This document shows, piece by piece, positions 1-9,491 of a DNA stretch of 21,387 bases. Source of the stretch: Bryobacteraceae bacterium (GTDB lineage: Bacteria > Acidobacteriota > Terriglobia > Bryobacterales > Bryobacteraceae); contig JASHQT010000239.1 of NCBI GenBank assembly GCA_030039005.1, positions 1 to 21,387 of the forward strand, read 5' to 3'. Below the pieces are notes generated by a model. That model did not search any database. It was given only the letters and a program-made list of their open reading frames with translations, and had not been told where the DNA came from. Made by a program: the position numbers and the translations under genes. Position 1 is the stretch's first letter. Each line of letters opens with the position of its first letter.

Positions 1-91
1 TGTTAACTTTTCCGCCGCGAGCTTGGATGGGAATGGTCTTGAGACCTTCGAAGCTCAGTGGCTCGTGGCTGTACTTACTCACTACAGACCT
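1..91. other. Sequence downstream of uvrA
   Basis: Window edge following the uvrA stop. It contains a small dyad GGTCT-TG-AGACC at 35-46 without a T-tract. No gene is supported here. Confidence 0.4.
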
Positions 92-2836
<2,745 letters not shown>

Positions 2837-2919
2837 TTGCGCGGGAGAAACTTCAGTTTACCAACTGGAGATCGGGGATTAGGGATTGGGGCGCCAGGTG
2901 CGCTGGGTTCAAAGGTGAG

Positions 2920-3327
2920 ATGATGGGACGCACAATGCGCACTGGCGGAATACTGTGCGTGTTCGCGGTCCTGCTTCCGTGTTCTTCAGCGCCGCTTGAT
3001 ACCGGGTCGGTCTGTGTAGCGCCGGCGCGCTTTGATCCGAAGAATGCAAGTGCTCCCGGCCTGTATTGCGAGGCTGAGAAGTTCTCTCTGAAGGTCGACG
3101 ACGGGCAGCGGGTGGCTTGGCCGCTGAAGGACAGCATGAAGTTGGACGGGCTGGACACTGAAGCGCGCCATCGGGTGGTCGTCTTTTGCGGCAATAAGCC
3201 CCAGCAGTCGTTCAGCTTTCGCTTCTCCGAGTTCAAGACGAACCGGTTATGCCTTTTCCTCAACGACCTGTATCGAACAGCGCAAATCTGGGAGGCGAAG
3301 CGCTCTCCCTGGTGTAAGTGCAAGTAG
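2920..3327 (+). CDS. Small exported Cys-rich protein of unknown function
   Basis: A 135-aa protein I do not recognise. The N-terminus has basic residues, then a hydrophobic stretch (about 10-20) ending in LLPCSSAP, consistent with export. LLPC is not a proper lipobox because Pro occupies the -1 position, so a lipoprotein is unproven. Cysteines lie at 13, 21, 32, 50, 90, 111, 132 and 134; the last two form a WCKCK tail. The mature part could be disulphide-bonded in the periplasm. An AAAGGTGAG ribosome-binding-like stretch at 2911-2919 sits directly before two tandem ATGs (2920, 2923), with a third at 2935; the spacing suits 2923 or 2935 at least as well. The gene is divergent from uvrA and followed by a tRNA. 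Probably real because of the signal-like start and ribosome-binding site, but no homologue was recognised. Confidence 0.6.
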   Translation: MMGRTMRTGGILCVFAVLLPCSSAPLDTGSVCVAPARFDPKNASAPGLYCEAEKFSLKVDDGQRVAWPLKDSMKLDGLDTEARHRVVVFCGNKPQQSFSFRFSEFKTNRLCLFLNDLYRTAQIWEAKRSPWCKCK

Positions 3328-3377
3328 GCGGCGTTCGAGCGCCCGGGTTGGAGTAAAATGGGGTTGTCAAACGAATT

Positions 3378-3453
3378 GGGCGTGTAGCTCAGCTGGGAGA
3401 GCGCTGCGTTCGCAACGCAGAGGCCGAGGGTTCGAATCCCTCCACGTCCACCA
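3378..3453 (+). tRNA. tRNA-Ala (anticodon CGC)
   Basis: A 76-nt cloverleaf with encoded CCA. The acceptor arms GGGCGTG and CACGTCC pair fully and contain the G3-U70 wobble pair that is the identity element of tRNA-Ala. The anticodon stem CTGCG/CGCAG encloses loop TTCGCAA, giving anticodon CGC for GCG codons. The D-arm has AGCTGGGAGAG and the T-arm GAGGGTTCGAATCCCTC. The discriminator is A at 3450 and CCA is 3451-3453. A TAAAAT element at 3354-3359 could be its -10 box, but no convincing -35 was found. Confidence 0.97.
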
Positions 3454-3472
3454 ACACGCAGGGCGATCAACG

Positions 3473-4915
3473 TTGATTCAGATGGGTTCGGAACACTCTC
3501 GTTCGGTTCCCGTGTTTTCCCGCTCGCGCATCGCACTGGCGATCGGGTTCGGCGGTCTGCTGTCGATCATGGCGCTGGCCGGGTTGGACGCGCTACGCGT
3601 GCTGGGGCAGTTCCGCCGCGGCGATGAGCAGATCCGCCATCGCTATCTCGCCGAAAACCACGCGCTCAACGATATCCGTTCGGACGTTTACGTCTCGGGG
3701 ACATACGTTCGCGATTACCTGCTCGAACCGGAGCCGCAGCGCGCGGACACCTACCGCGCCAACTTGCAGCAGGTGCAGCGGCACATGGAGGCGGCGCTCG
3801 ATGCCTACCGGCTGCAGGTGAGTCCGGGGGACATGGAACATTACACGGCATTGCGCCACGAATTGGACGCCTATTGGGGGATTTTGGCCCCCATCTTCCA
3901 TTGGGACTCGGCCGAACGGCGCCTCTCGGGATATGCGTTCCTGCGCGACGAGGTGTTCCCCAGGCGGCAAAACATGCTCGAATTAGCCACCGAGATCGGC
4001 AACCTGAACGAGCAGCAGTTGAATGCCGGCAACGAGCAAATCGTGGCGCTTCTGGTGCGCTTCCAGACGCGGCTTTTGCTGACCTTGCTCGCGGCGCTCG
4101 GAGTGGGCCTGGGCTTGGCGCTGTTCGTTATGCGCCGCATCCTGAGCCTGGAGGGCCAGGCGCGCTCGCAGTACGTGCAGGTGCTCGAAGCGCGCAGCCA
4201 ACTGAAGGATCTATCGGCGCGGCTGGTGCAGGCGCAGGAAGAAGAGCGGCGCGCGCTTTCGCGCGAATTGCACGATGAAGTGGGGCAGTCGCTCTCGGCG
4301 GTGCTGGTGGAGCTGCGCAATCTCGCGGTGGGATTGGCGGGCAAGTCCGAGGAACAGTCGCGGCGGCACGTCGACACCATCAAGGGACTGGTGGAAGGCA
4401 CGGTGCGGCTGGTTCGCAATATGGCGCTGCTGCTGCGCCCCTCCATGCTGGACGACCTGGGCCTGATTCCGGCGCTGAAGTGGCAGGCGCGCGAGACTTC
4501 CAAGAGCACCTCGATGGATGTGACGGTGGCGGCCGAGCTCGATTCCGACGAGCTGCCCGATGAATATAAAACCTGCATCTATCGCGTGGTGCAAGAGGCT
4601 TTGCATAATTGCTCGCGCCATTCCAAGGCCACCAGCGTCCGGATTCGCGTGGAACAGGCGCAGGGCCGGCTGCGGCTCAGCATCTCCGACGATGGACAGG
4701 GGTTTGACGTGGTTCACACCAAGGGCCTGGGCCTGCTGGGCATCGAGGAGCGGGTGACGCGGCTGGGCGGAAGGCTCGAAGTCCACTCGAGGCCCGGGAG
4801 CGGCACCACGCTCGCCATCGAGTTGCCGCCGCCCACTGCAAAAATTCTCGAGATGCCGGCCGTTCTAAGCGGCGAGAGCGCAGCGCGTGAAACCGATTCG
4901 CATCCTGTTGGCTGA
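3473..4915 (+). CDS. Membrane sensor histidine kinase, NarL/DegS type (HisKA_3)
   Basis: Sensor kinase of 480 aa. TM1 lies at about 20-42. An extracytoplasmic, mostly helical region (about 45-195, resembling a four-helix-bundle/CHASE3-like sensor) is followed by TM2 at about 199-220. A HisKA_3 dimerisation domain has the phospho-acceptor H267 in RELHDEVGQSL. The HATPase_c domain shows the N box (EALHN, N379), DDGQGF at 406-411 and GLGLLGIEER from 418. The stimulus is unknown. The TTG at 3473 was chosen because AGGG at 3460-3463 is correctly spaced for it; ATG 3482 is the alternative. The 3' end overlaps the response regulator by 29 nt in another frame, implying coupled translation. It begins only 19 nt after the tRNA, so it may share the tRNA's transcript. 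Kinase class is firm; the ligand domain is inference. Confidence 0.93.
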   Translation: MIQMGSEHSRSVPVFSRSRIALAIGFGGLLSIMALAGLDALRVLGQFRRGDEQIRHRYLAENHALNDIRSDVYVSGTYVRDYLLEPEPQRADTYRANLQQVQRHMEAALDAYRLQVSPGDMEHYTALRHELDAYWGILAPIFHWDSAERRLSGYAFLRDEVFPRRQNMLELATEIGNLNEQQLNAGNEQIVALLVRFQTRLLLTLLAALGVGLGLALFVMRRILSLEGQARSQYVQVLEARSQLKDLSARLVQAQEEERRALSRELHDEVGQSLSAVLVELRNLAVGLAGKSEEQSRRHVDTIKGLVEGTVRLVRNMALLLRPSMLDDLGLIPALKWQARETSKSTSMDVTVAAELDSDELPDEYKTCIYRVVQEALHNCSRHSKATSVRIRVEQAQGRLRLSISDDGQGFDVVHTKGLGLLGIEERVTRLGGRLEVHSRPGSGTTLAIELPPPTAKILEMPAVLSGESAARETDSHPVG

Positions 4916-5537
4916 CGATCATACGGTGATGCGGCGCGGCCTGCGCCTGCTGCTCGAAAGCCGTCCGGAATTCCAGGTTGTGGCGGAAGCCTCGGATGGC
5001 AAAGATGCCGTACGAAGCGCGGAGGAGGTGCAGCCCGACGTCGCGGTGCTCGATATCGCGATGCCCAATCTCAGCGGCATTGAGGCCGCGCAGCGCATCC
5101 ATTCCGAACTGCCGCAAACCGCGATCGTAATTCTGAGCATGCACTCGGATGAAAGCTACGTGCTGCGGGCGCTCAAGGCCGGCGCCAAAGGTTATCTGCT
5201 TAAGGACTCCGCCGAAGCGGACTTGATTGCGGCCATCCAATCCGTGCATTCCGGCCGGACGTACTTCAGCCCCGAAATCAGCCGCATGCTGATGGATGAC
5301 TATGTTCGCGAAATTCAAAGCCGCGGCGCCGAAGACAGCTACGACCTGCTGACGCCGCGCGAGCGCGAGATCCTGCAGTTACTCGCGGAATTGAAATCCA
5401 ACAAAGAGATCGCCCAGCGCCTGAATCTCAGCCTGTACACCGTGGAGACGCACCGGCGGAACCTGCAGGAAAAACTGAACCTGCACAGTTTCGCGGAGCT
5501 GATCCTGTACGCGGTACGCAAAGGCGTGATCTCGTAA
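4887..5537 (+). CDS. NarL/FixJ-family response regulator
   Basis: A 216-aa regulator, cognate partner of the kinase that overlaps it. The receiver domain (about 1-120) has acidic pocket D10/D11, phospho-acceptor D56 in VLDIAMPN, S84 and K106 in YLLKDS, so all conserved phosphorylation residues are present. The C-terminal LuxR-type HTH (about 150-212) starts LTPREREILQLLAE and continues SNKEIAQRLNLS, then VETHRRNLQEKL. Phosphorylation by the kinase at 3473 should drive dimerisation and DNA binding; targets are not evident. GTG start inside the kinase gene. The next gene, dcd, begins 24 nt after the stop in the same direction, so read-through is possible although no functional link is apparent. 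Confidence 0.95.
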   Translation: MKPIRILLADDHTVMRRGLRLLLESRPEFQVVAEASDGKDAVRSAEEVQPDVAVLDIAMPNLSGIEAAQRIHSELPQTAIVILSMHSDESYVLRALKAGAKGYLLKDSAEADLIAAIQSVHSGRTYFSPEISRMLMDDYVREIQSRGAEDSYDLLTPREREILQLLAELKSNKEIAQRLNLSLYTVETHRRNLQEKLNLHSFAELILYAVRKGVIS

Positions 5538-5561
5538 GCGCGTGTGTTATTTTGAATCTCT

Positions 5562-6134
5562 ATGGTTTTGTCCGACGTGGACATCCAGCGCTATATCGCG
5601 CAGGGGAAAATCAAAATCTCGCCCGAGTTGCCGCCGGAACAGTTCGGAAGCTGCTCGGTGGATTTCAAGCTCGGCAACGAGTTTAATGTTTTCGAGCACA
5701 GCCGCAATGCTTACATCGACCTGCGCGAGAACAAAGGCATTGAAGGCTTGATGCAAAGCGTCATGGTGCCGCCGGGCGAGCCGTTCATTTTGCAGCCGCG
5801 CGAGTTCGTGCTGGCCATTACCGAGGAGACGCTGGAACTCGCCGATGACGTGCTGGGACGTCTGGAAGGCCGGTCGAGTCTTGGGCGCATCGGCATCATC
5901 GTGCACGGGACCGCAGGGTTGTTCGACCCCGGTTGGGCGGGCAAAGCCACGCTCGAGTTGAGCAACCTGGGCCGCATGCCAGTGGCGTTGTATCCGGGCA
6001 TGCGGATTTGCTCATTTACGTTCGAGCAGCTCTCCACGCCTTCGTCGATGCCCTATCGGAAGAAAGCCGGCAGCAAATACGCGGGCCAGACGCGCCCGCT
6101 GGCCAGCCGCCTGGCGGGCGAGTTCAAAGGCTGA
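5562..6134 (+). CDS. dcd: dCTP deaminase, possibly bifunctional (dCTP deaminase/dUTPase)
   Basis: Converts dCTP to dUTP, feeding dTMP synthesis; a cytosolic homotrimer in the family. The 190-aa length is normal. Family motifs: CSVDFKLGN at 31-39, RSSLGRIG at 104-111, the HGTAGLFDPGWAG core at 115-127, catalytic Glu at 132 in LELSN, and a C-terminal lid with GSKYAGQTRP at 170-179. The core reads TAG followed by DPG, as I recall for the mycobacterial bifunctional enzyme, where E. coli Dcd has TAH. The lid also resembles the mycobacterial SRAGSKYQGQ. A bifunctional enzyme yielding dUMP directly is therefore plausible but inferred. ATG start, no strong ribosome-binding site. Its TGA stop overlaps the ATG of the ThyX-like gene (TGATG), a link that makes pathway sense. 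Confidence 0.93.
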   Translation: MVLSDVDIQRYIAQGKIKISPELPPEQFGSCSVDFKLGNEFNVFEHSRNAYIDLRENKGIEGLMQSVMVPPGEPFILQPREFVLAITEETLELADDVLGRLEGRSSLGRIGIIVHGTAGLFDPGWAGKATLELSNLGRMPVALYPGMRICSFTFEQLSTPSSMPYRKKAGSKYAGQTRPLASRLAGEFKG

Positions 6135-7573
6135 TGGCGTCACCAAAGCAGCGCCGCGTATTGACGCTGGCGCCGCTGCCGCCGGAAAAATGCGCCTTCG
6201 CGCTGGCGCGCTATAGCCGGTCGCCCGATTCGATTCGCGATTCGCTCGAATGGGTGCGCACGCACGATTCGGGCAAGTTTCTCGAGAGCTTCTACTTTCA
6301 GTACGGCCATGCTTCCATCGCCGATCTGGGGCACGTGGTGGTGTGTTTCGAAGGGATCTCCGAGCTCGCCGCGACGGAGATCGAGGATGAGCAGCTCTGG
6401 GACGGGCAGGCGCGGTCGTCGCGCTATCAGGATTTCTCCAAATCCGGATTCGTCACGCCGCCGGAGTTTGACGCTTCACAAGCGGCGGCCTATCACGCGG
6501 CTGCATCCGAACTGTTGGCCGGCTACAACGAAATTCACGCGAAGATCTTCGATCATCTCATCGCTAAGCTGCCGCGCCCGGAGACGATGACGGCCGCCGC
6601 CTACGAGCGCAACGTAAAGGCGCGGGCGTTCGACGTCGCGCGATACCTGCTCTTTATGGGCATCCCGACGGGTGTGGGCCAAGTGACCAGCATCCGTACG
6701 CTGGAGCGGCAAGTGCGGCGGTTGAAGGCTTCCGAGTATCAGGAGCTCCGCGAACTCGCGCAGGAAATCGCGGATGCATGCGCTGCCTCGCCGTGCCTGA
6801 GCTGGGACGCCGATGCATCCACCGAGGCCGTCGCGCCCACGCTCGCGCGGCACCTGGACGCCGATGAACACGTCCGGCGTAGCCGCGAAGATGTGCGGGC
6901 GTGGGCGAAACAAAACCTGACTTATGCGTATAGCGGAGCTTTCAGCGATCACGTTGACCTGATCAAACCGAGCGACACCGTGGCTGACATCGTGGCGACG
7001 CTGCTCTATCCGGTAACGAATCTGCCGTATCGCGCGCTGTACGACATGGTCTCGGCGTGGAGCGCGGCGCGCCGGAATGAAGTGATCGACGTCGCGCTGC
7101 AATCCAGAAGCAAGCGGGACGATCTACTGCGGGATTTTCGAAGCGAGCCGTATGTTTTCGACATCCTGATGGACATTGGAGCTTACCGTGACCTGCACCG
7201 GCATCGGCGGTGCCAGCAGTTCCGGCAGAATTATTCGGCCAAGTACGTGTTCGAGACGCCTCCCCTCATCACGGAGGCGGGATTGAGTGAGCAATACGGT
7301 CAGCTTTTGTCACGTGCGGCTAACGTTGCCTCGACCCTCCCGGAGCCGGGGGCCCACTATCTTCTGCCTTTCGCCACGCGATCGCGATTCTTATTTAAGA
7401 TGGATTTCGCCGAGGCCGAATACATCGCGCGCTTGCGATCCGGGGTAAAGGGCCACCCCAGTTATCGCAGAATCGCCTGGGAAATAAAGGAAAAGATGAC
7501 CGACCTGGAACCCGAACTCGGCCGCCTGATGGGCGCCACGCCGCCCTGGGTGGAGGACCCTCTCCAGCGATAG
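6134..7573 (+). CDS. Tandem two-domain ThyX-like protein (flavin-dependent thymidylate synthase family)
   Basis: A 479-aa protein with two Thy1/ThyX repeats; an ordinary ThyX is about 220-250 aa. Repeat 1 (about 20-215) has FYFQYGHASIADL, then SSRYQDF at 95-101 at the end of the ThyX motif, and a C-terminal helix with SIRTLERQVRRL. Repeat 2 (about 250-470) has RDLHRHRRCQQF with R356-H357-R358, then LLPFATRSRFLFKMDF. The canonical RHRxxSxNExSxRY motif is split: repeat 1 keeps the SxRY half but reads DEQ in place of RHR, while repeat 2 keeps RHR but lacks SxRY. Start ATG 6134 overlaps the dcd stop; the frame stays open upstream to 5933 only inside dcd. Probable role is dUMP methylation with methylene-tetrahydrofolate, FAD and NADPH, but activity is unproven. 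Confidence 0.88.
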   Translation: MASPKQRRVLTLAPLPPEKCAFALARYSRSPDSIRDSLEWVRTHDSGKFLESFYFQYGHASIADLGHVVVCFEGISELAATEIEDEQLWDGQARSSRYQDFSKSGFVTPPEFDASQAAAYHAAASELLAGYNEIHAKIFDHLIAKLPRPETMTAAAYERNVKARAFDVARYLLFMGIPTGVGQVTSIRTLERQVRRLKASEYQELRELAQEIADACAASPCLSWDADASTEAVAPTLARHLDADEHVRRSREDVRAWAKQNLTYAYSGAFSDHVDLIKPSDTVADIVATLLYPVTNLPYRALYDMVSAWSAARRNEVIDVALQSRSKRDDLLRDFRSEPYVFDILMDIGAYRDLHRHRRCQQFRQNYSAKYVFETPPLITEAGLSEQYGQLLSRAANVASTLPEPGAHYLLPFATRSRFLFKMDFAEAEYIARLRSGVKGHPSYRRIAWEIKEKMTDLEPELGRLMGATPPWVEDPLQR

Positions 7574-7696
7574 CCGCGGCGAGAAGGCTTCCGGATACGT
7601 CACGTGCGTCCAACCTTCGACTCGGGCTCTGTAATTCTTTCCAGTTGATGCCCCTATGGTTTATGAAAGAGCCTGAATTGCAACTACTTCGGCTTT

Positions 7697-7711
7697 TGGC
7701 ACCAAAGCTGC
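7697..7711 (+). promoter_or_regulatory. Candidate sigma-54 (-24/-12) promoter of the sortase operon
   Basis: The sequence TGGCACCAAAGCTGC matches the RpoN consensus TGGCACG-N4-TTGC at every fixed base except two (C for G at the seventh position, C for T at the twelfth). The key GG and GC dinucleotides are exactly 10 nt apart. Transcription would begin near 7723, leaving a leader of about 90 nt before ATG 7813. It is the only such element I noticed in an intergenic region here, and a sigma-54 activator gene lies at the other end of the operon it would drive. Confidence 0.55.
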
Positions 7712-7800
7712 GATAAGCAGGCGTAGGTTGCGGATATGCACCGAAACCAAATTAAACCGTGCGGTTGCGTGATGCGATCGCGAAGCGGCAATTAACCAAA

Positions 7801-7807
7801 GAAGGAG
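7801..7807 (+). promoter_or_regulatory. Ribosome-binding site fixing the start of the LPKTA protein
   Basis: GAAGGAG lies 5 nt before ATG 7813. It decides against an in-frame upstream GTG-type start near 7759, which would place extra polar residues before an otherwise perfect signal peptide. Confidence 0.85.
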
Positions 7808-7812
7808 TAGAT

Positions 7813-8478
7813 ATGAACCGTTTAGTTGTTGCAATGGCATCCGTCGGATTGCTCGGAATTGCGCTCGCACCGGGCGCCCGCGCGGACGAATGGAACAAGC
7901 TGACCAGGATTACCGTGGACGAACCGATCCAGGTTCCGAATAAGGTACTGCCTGCCGGAACGTACGTGATCAAGTTGCTCGATTCGCCCTCGGATCGTCA
8001 CATCGTTCAGATTTTCAATGCCGACCAGAGTCATCTGGAGACCACCATATTGGCGATCCCCAATTACCGGCTCCAGCCGACCGGCAAAACCGTGTTCACG
8101 TTCTGGGAAACGCCTCCCGGACAGCCGAAGGCCCTGAGAGCGTGGTTCTATCCGGGCGACAATTTTGGCCAGGAGTTCGCCTATCCAAAGTCGGCCGCGG
8201 TCCAGATCGCTGCTGTTTCGCATCAGCCGGTGCCCACTACGGAAGCGACACAAGCCGCCCAGTTGCCTGAGGCTCCCGTAACGCAGACGCAGCCGCCACC
8301 GCAGGAAGAGGCCCAGAACACCCCGCCGCCTCCTCCGCAGGAAGCCGCTCCGGCGCCGGAACCCGCACCGGCCCCGCAGGAACTGCCCAAGACCGCCAGC
8401 CCCTATCCTCTGATCGGATTGGCGGGTGTGCTTTCCCTCGGCCTGTTCGCGCTGGTTCGCGCTTTCCGCATGTCGTAA
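7813..8478 (+). CDS. Exported protein with LPKTA sorting-type C-terminus (sortase substrate)
   Basis: A 221-aa protein. A signal peptide (1-24, likely cut after GARA) precedes a compact domain beginning DEWNKLT (25-135). This domain contains LPAGTYVIKLLDS and FYPGDNFGQEF, a type I recognise from acidobacterial secreted proteins of unknown function. Next is a Pro/Gln/Glu-rich stalk (about 140-190), then LPKTAS at 191-196, a hydrophobic helix (about 198-215) and a short basic tail RAFRMS. LPxT(A/G) plus helix plus basic tail is the tripartite sorting signal used by sortases, and LPxTA is the type favoured by class D enzymes. The sortase gene two positions downstream makes the substrate assignment strong. 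Start set by the GAAGGAG ribosome-binding site. What the domain does and what it is attached to are unknown. Confidence 0.85.
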   Translation: MNRLVVAMASVGLLGIALAPGARADEWNKLTRITVDEPIQVPNKVLPAGTYVIKLLDSPSDRHIVQIFNADQSHLETTILAIPNYRLQPTGKTVFTFWETPPGQPKALRAWFYPGDNFGQEFAYPKSAAVQIAAVSHQPVPTTEATQAAQLPEAPVTQTQPPPQEEAQNTPPPPPQEAAPAPEPAPAPQELPKTASPYPLIGLAGVLSLGLFALVRAFRMS

Positions 8479-8498
8479 TATAACAGCGGAGAGTTTCT

Positions 8499-9491
8499 AT
8501 GATCGCTAGCCGCGCAGTGGGTCTGGGTACGATCGTTCTGCTCTGGACGGTAGCGAGCCCTGGGGGAAGCAGCCAAACGACGGCCGCCAACCTCAGCGCC
8601 AGCGGCTCCGGACAGAAGGAATTTACGATCCAGACCACTTCGCGGCTAGTGCTTTTAGACGTCAGCGTCAAGGATCCGCAGGGAGGGTTTGTCTCCGGTT
8701 TAACGAAAGATAACTTCAAAATATTTGAGAACGGCAAGCAGGAAACGATCAGCCAGTTCTCCAACGCCGACATCCCCGTGACCGCGGGCTTGGTGGTGGA
8801 CGAGAGCGGCAGCATGCGCCCCAAGCGCGCCCAAATGCTTACCGCCGCGATGGTTTTTATTCAGGGGAGCAATCCCATGGATGAGATGTTCGTGATCAAC
8901 TTCAACGAGAGGGCGCGCCGTGGATTGCCCGACATCAAGCTCTTCTCCGACAACATCCGCGAGTTGCGGGATGCGCTTTGGCAGGGCGATCCAGAAGGGC
9001 GCACGGCGTTGTATGACGCCATCGAAATGGCGCTGCATCAGCTCGATTTCGGACGGCAGGCCAAGAAGACCTTAGTCGTGATCAGCGACGGCGGCGATAA
9101 TCACAGCACCCATACACTCCGCGAGGTCAAACACGACGTCTTGGCGTCGCTCGCCACCATCTACACCGTCGGCATCTACGACGAAGATGATCCGGAGAAG
9201 AACGAAGGCGTGCTTAAGGACTTGGCGCACGTGAGCGGCGGCGTGTTCTATCATCCCACCACGCTCGCCGATATCGTGCCGGTGTGCCGCCAGATCGCCA
9301 AGGACATTCGCAGCCGCTACACCATCGGCTATGTGCCGTCGGCCGAAGGCAAGATGGTGCGGCATATCAAAGTGGTAGCCTCCTCACCCGAGCATCCTAA
9401 GCTCGAGGTGCGGACGCGCACCAGCTACGTGTTTCGCGAGAATTCCGGCGATGCCAGAACATCCGGATCCAGTGCAACGGAGTCCAGATGA
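8499..9491 (+). CDS. Secreted VWA-domain protein (acidobacterial VWFA-related type)
   Basis: A 330-aa protein. An N-terminal hydrophobic segment (about 6-20) is followed by a low-complexity linker. A beta-rich segment (about 42-90) includes LVLLDVSVKDPQGGFVSGL and FKIFENGKQ, as is usual before the VWA domain in acidobacterial members. The VWA domain (about 93-280) has a complete metal-ion-dependent adhesion site: DESGS at 101-105, T169 and D197 in ISDGGD. The tail carries no LPxTG-like motif or second membrane segment. A GGAGAG ribosome-binding site precedes ATG 8499, 20 nt after the LPKTA gene, and its TGA overlaps the sortase ATG (ATGA). Likely extracytoplasmic and involved in protein binding or surface assembly; the operon suggests it works with the sortase and its substrate. 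Confidence 0.9.
   Translation: MIASRAVGLGTIVLLWTVASPGGSSQTTAANLSASGSGQKEFTIQTTSRLVLLDVSVKDPQGGFVSGLTKDNFKIFENGKQETISQFSNADIPVTAGLVVDESGSMRPKRAQMLTAAMVFIQGSNPMDEMFVINFNERARRGLPDIKLFSDNIRELRDALWQGDPEGRTALYDAIEMALHQLDFGRQAKKTLVVISDGGDNHSTHTLREVKHDVLASLATIYTVGIYDEDDPEKNEGVLKDLAHVSGGVFYHPTTLADIVPVCRQIAKDIRSRYTIGYVPSAEGKMVRHIKVVASSPEHPKLEVRTRTSYVFRENSGDARTSGSSATESR

Larger units (their letters stand above)
7574..7812 (+). other. Intergenic leader of the sortase operon
   Basis: No gene is supported in these 239 bases between the ThyX-like gene and the LPKTA-protein gene. The stretch holds a candidate sigma-54 promoter (7697-7711), a short inverted repeat AACCG-TG-CGGTT at 7755-7766 in the predicted 5' untranslated leader, and the GAAGGAG ribosome-binding site at 7801-7807. 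I found no convincing terminator for the upstream gene. Confidence 0.5.

Noticed and set aside
2871..2890. GGGGATTAGGGATTGGGG-like low-complexity run between uvrA and the small exported protein
   Set aside because: Too short to call a repeat element from one copy; a genome-wide count would be needed.
2853..3536. 227-aa minus-strand frame across the tRNA
   Set aside because: Contains the GGRGGIRTLGLCVANAALSQLSYTP-type string that arises from reading a tRNA antisense; overlaps the tRNA and the small exported protein.
5933..6133. Upstream extension of the ThyX-like protein to 546 aa
   Set aside because: The extra residues are the dcd sequence in another frame; ATG 6134 with the TGATG junction is the natural start.
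7774..7781. GCGATCGC octamer resembling cyanobacterial HIP1
   Set aside because: A single copy in GC-rich DNA; no evidence of enrichment, and all genes look acidobacterial.
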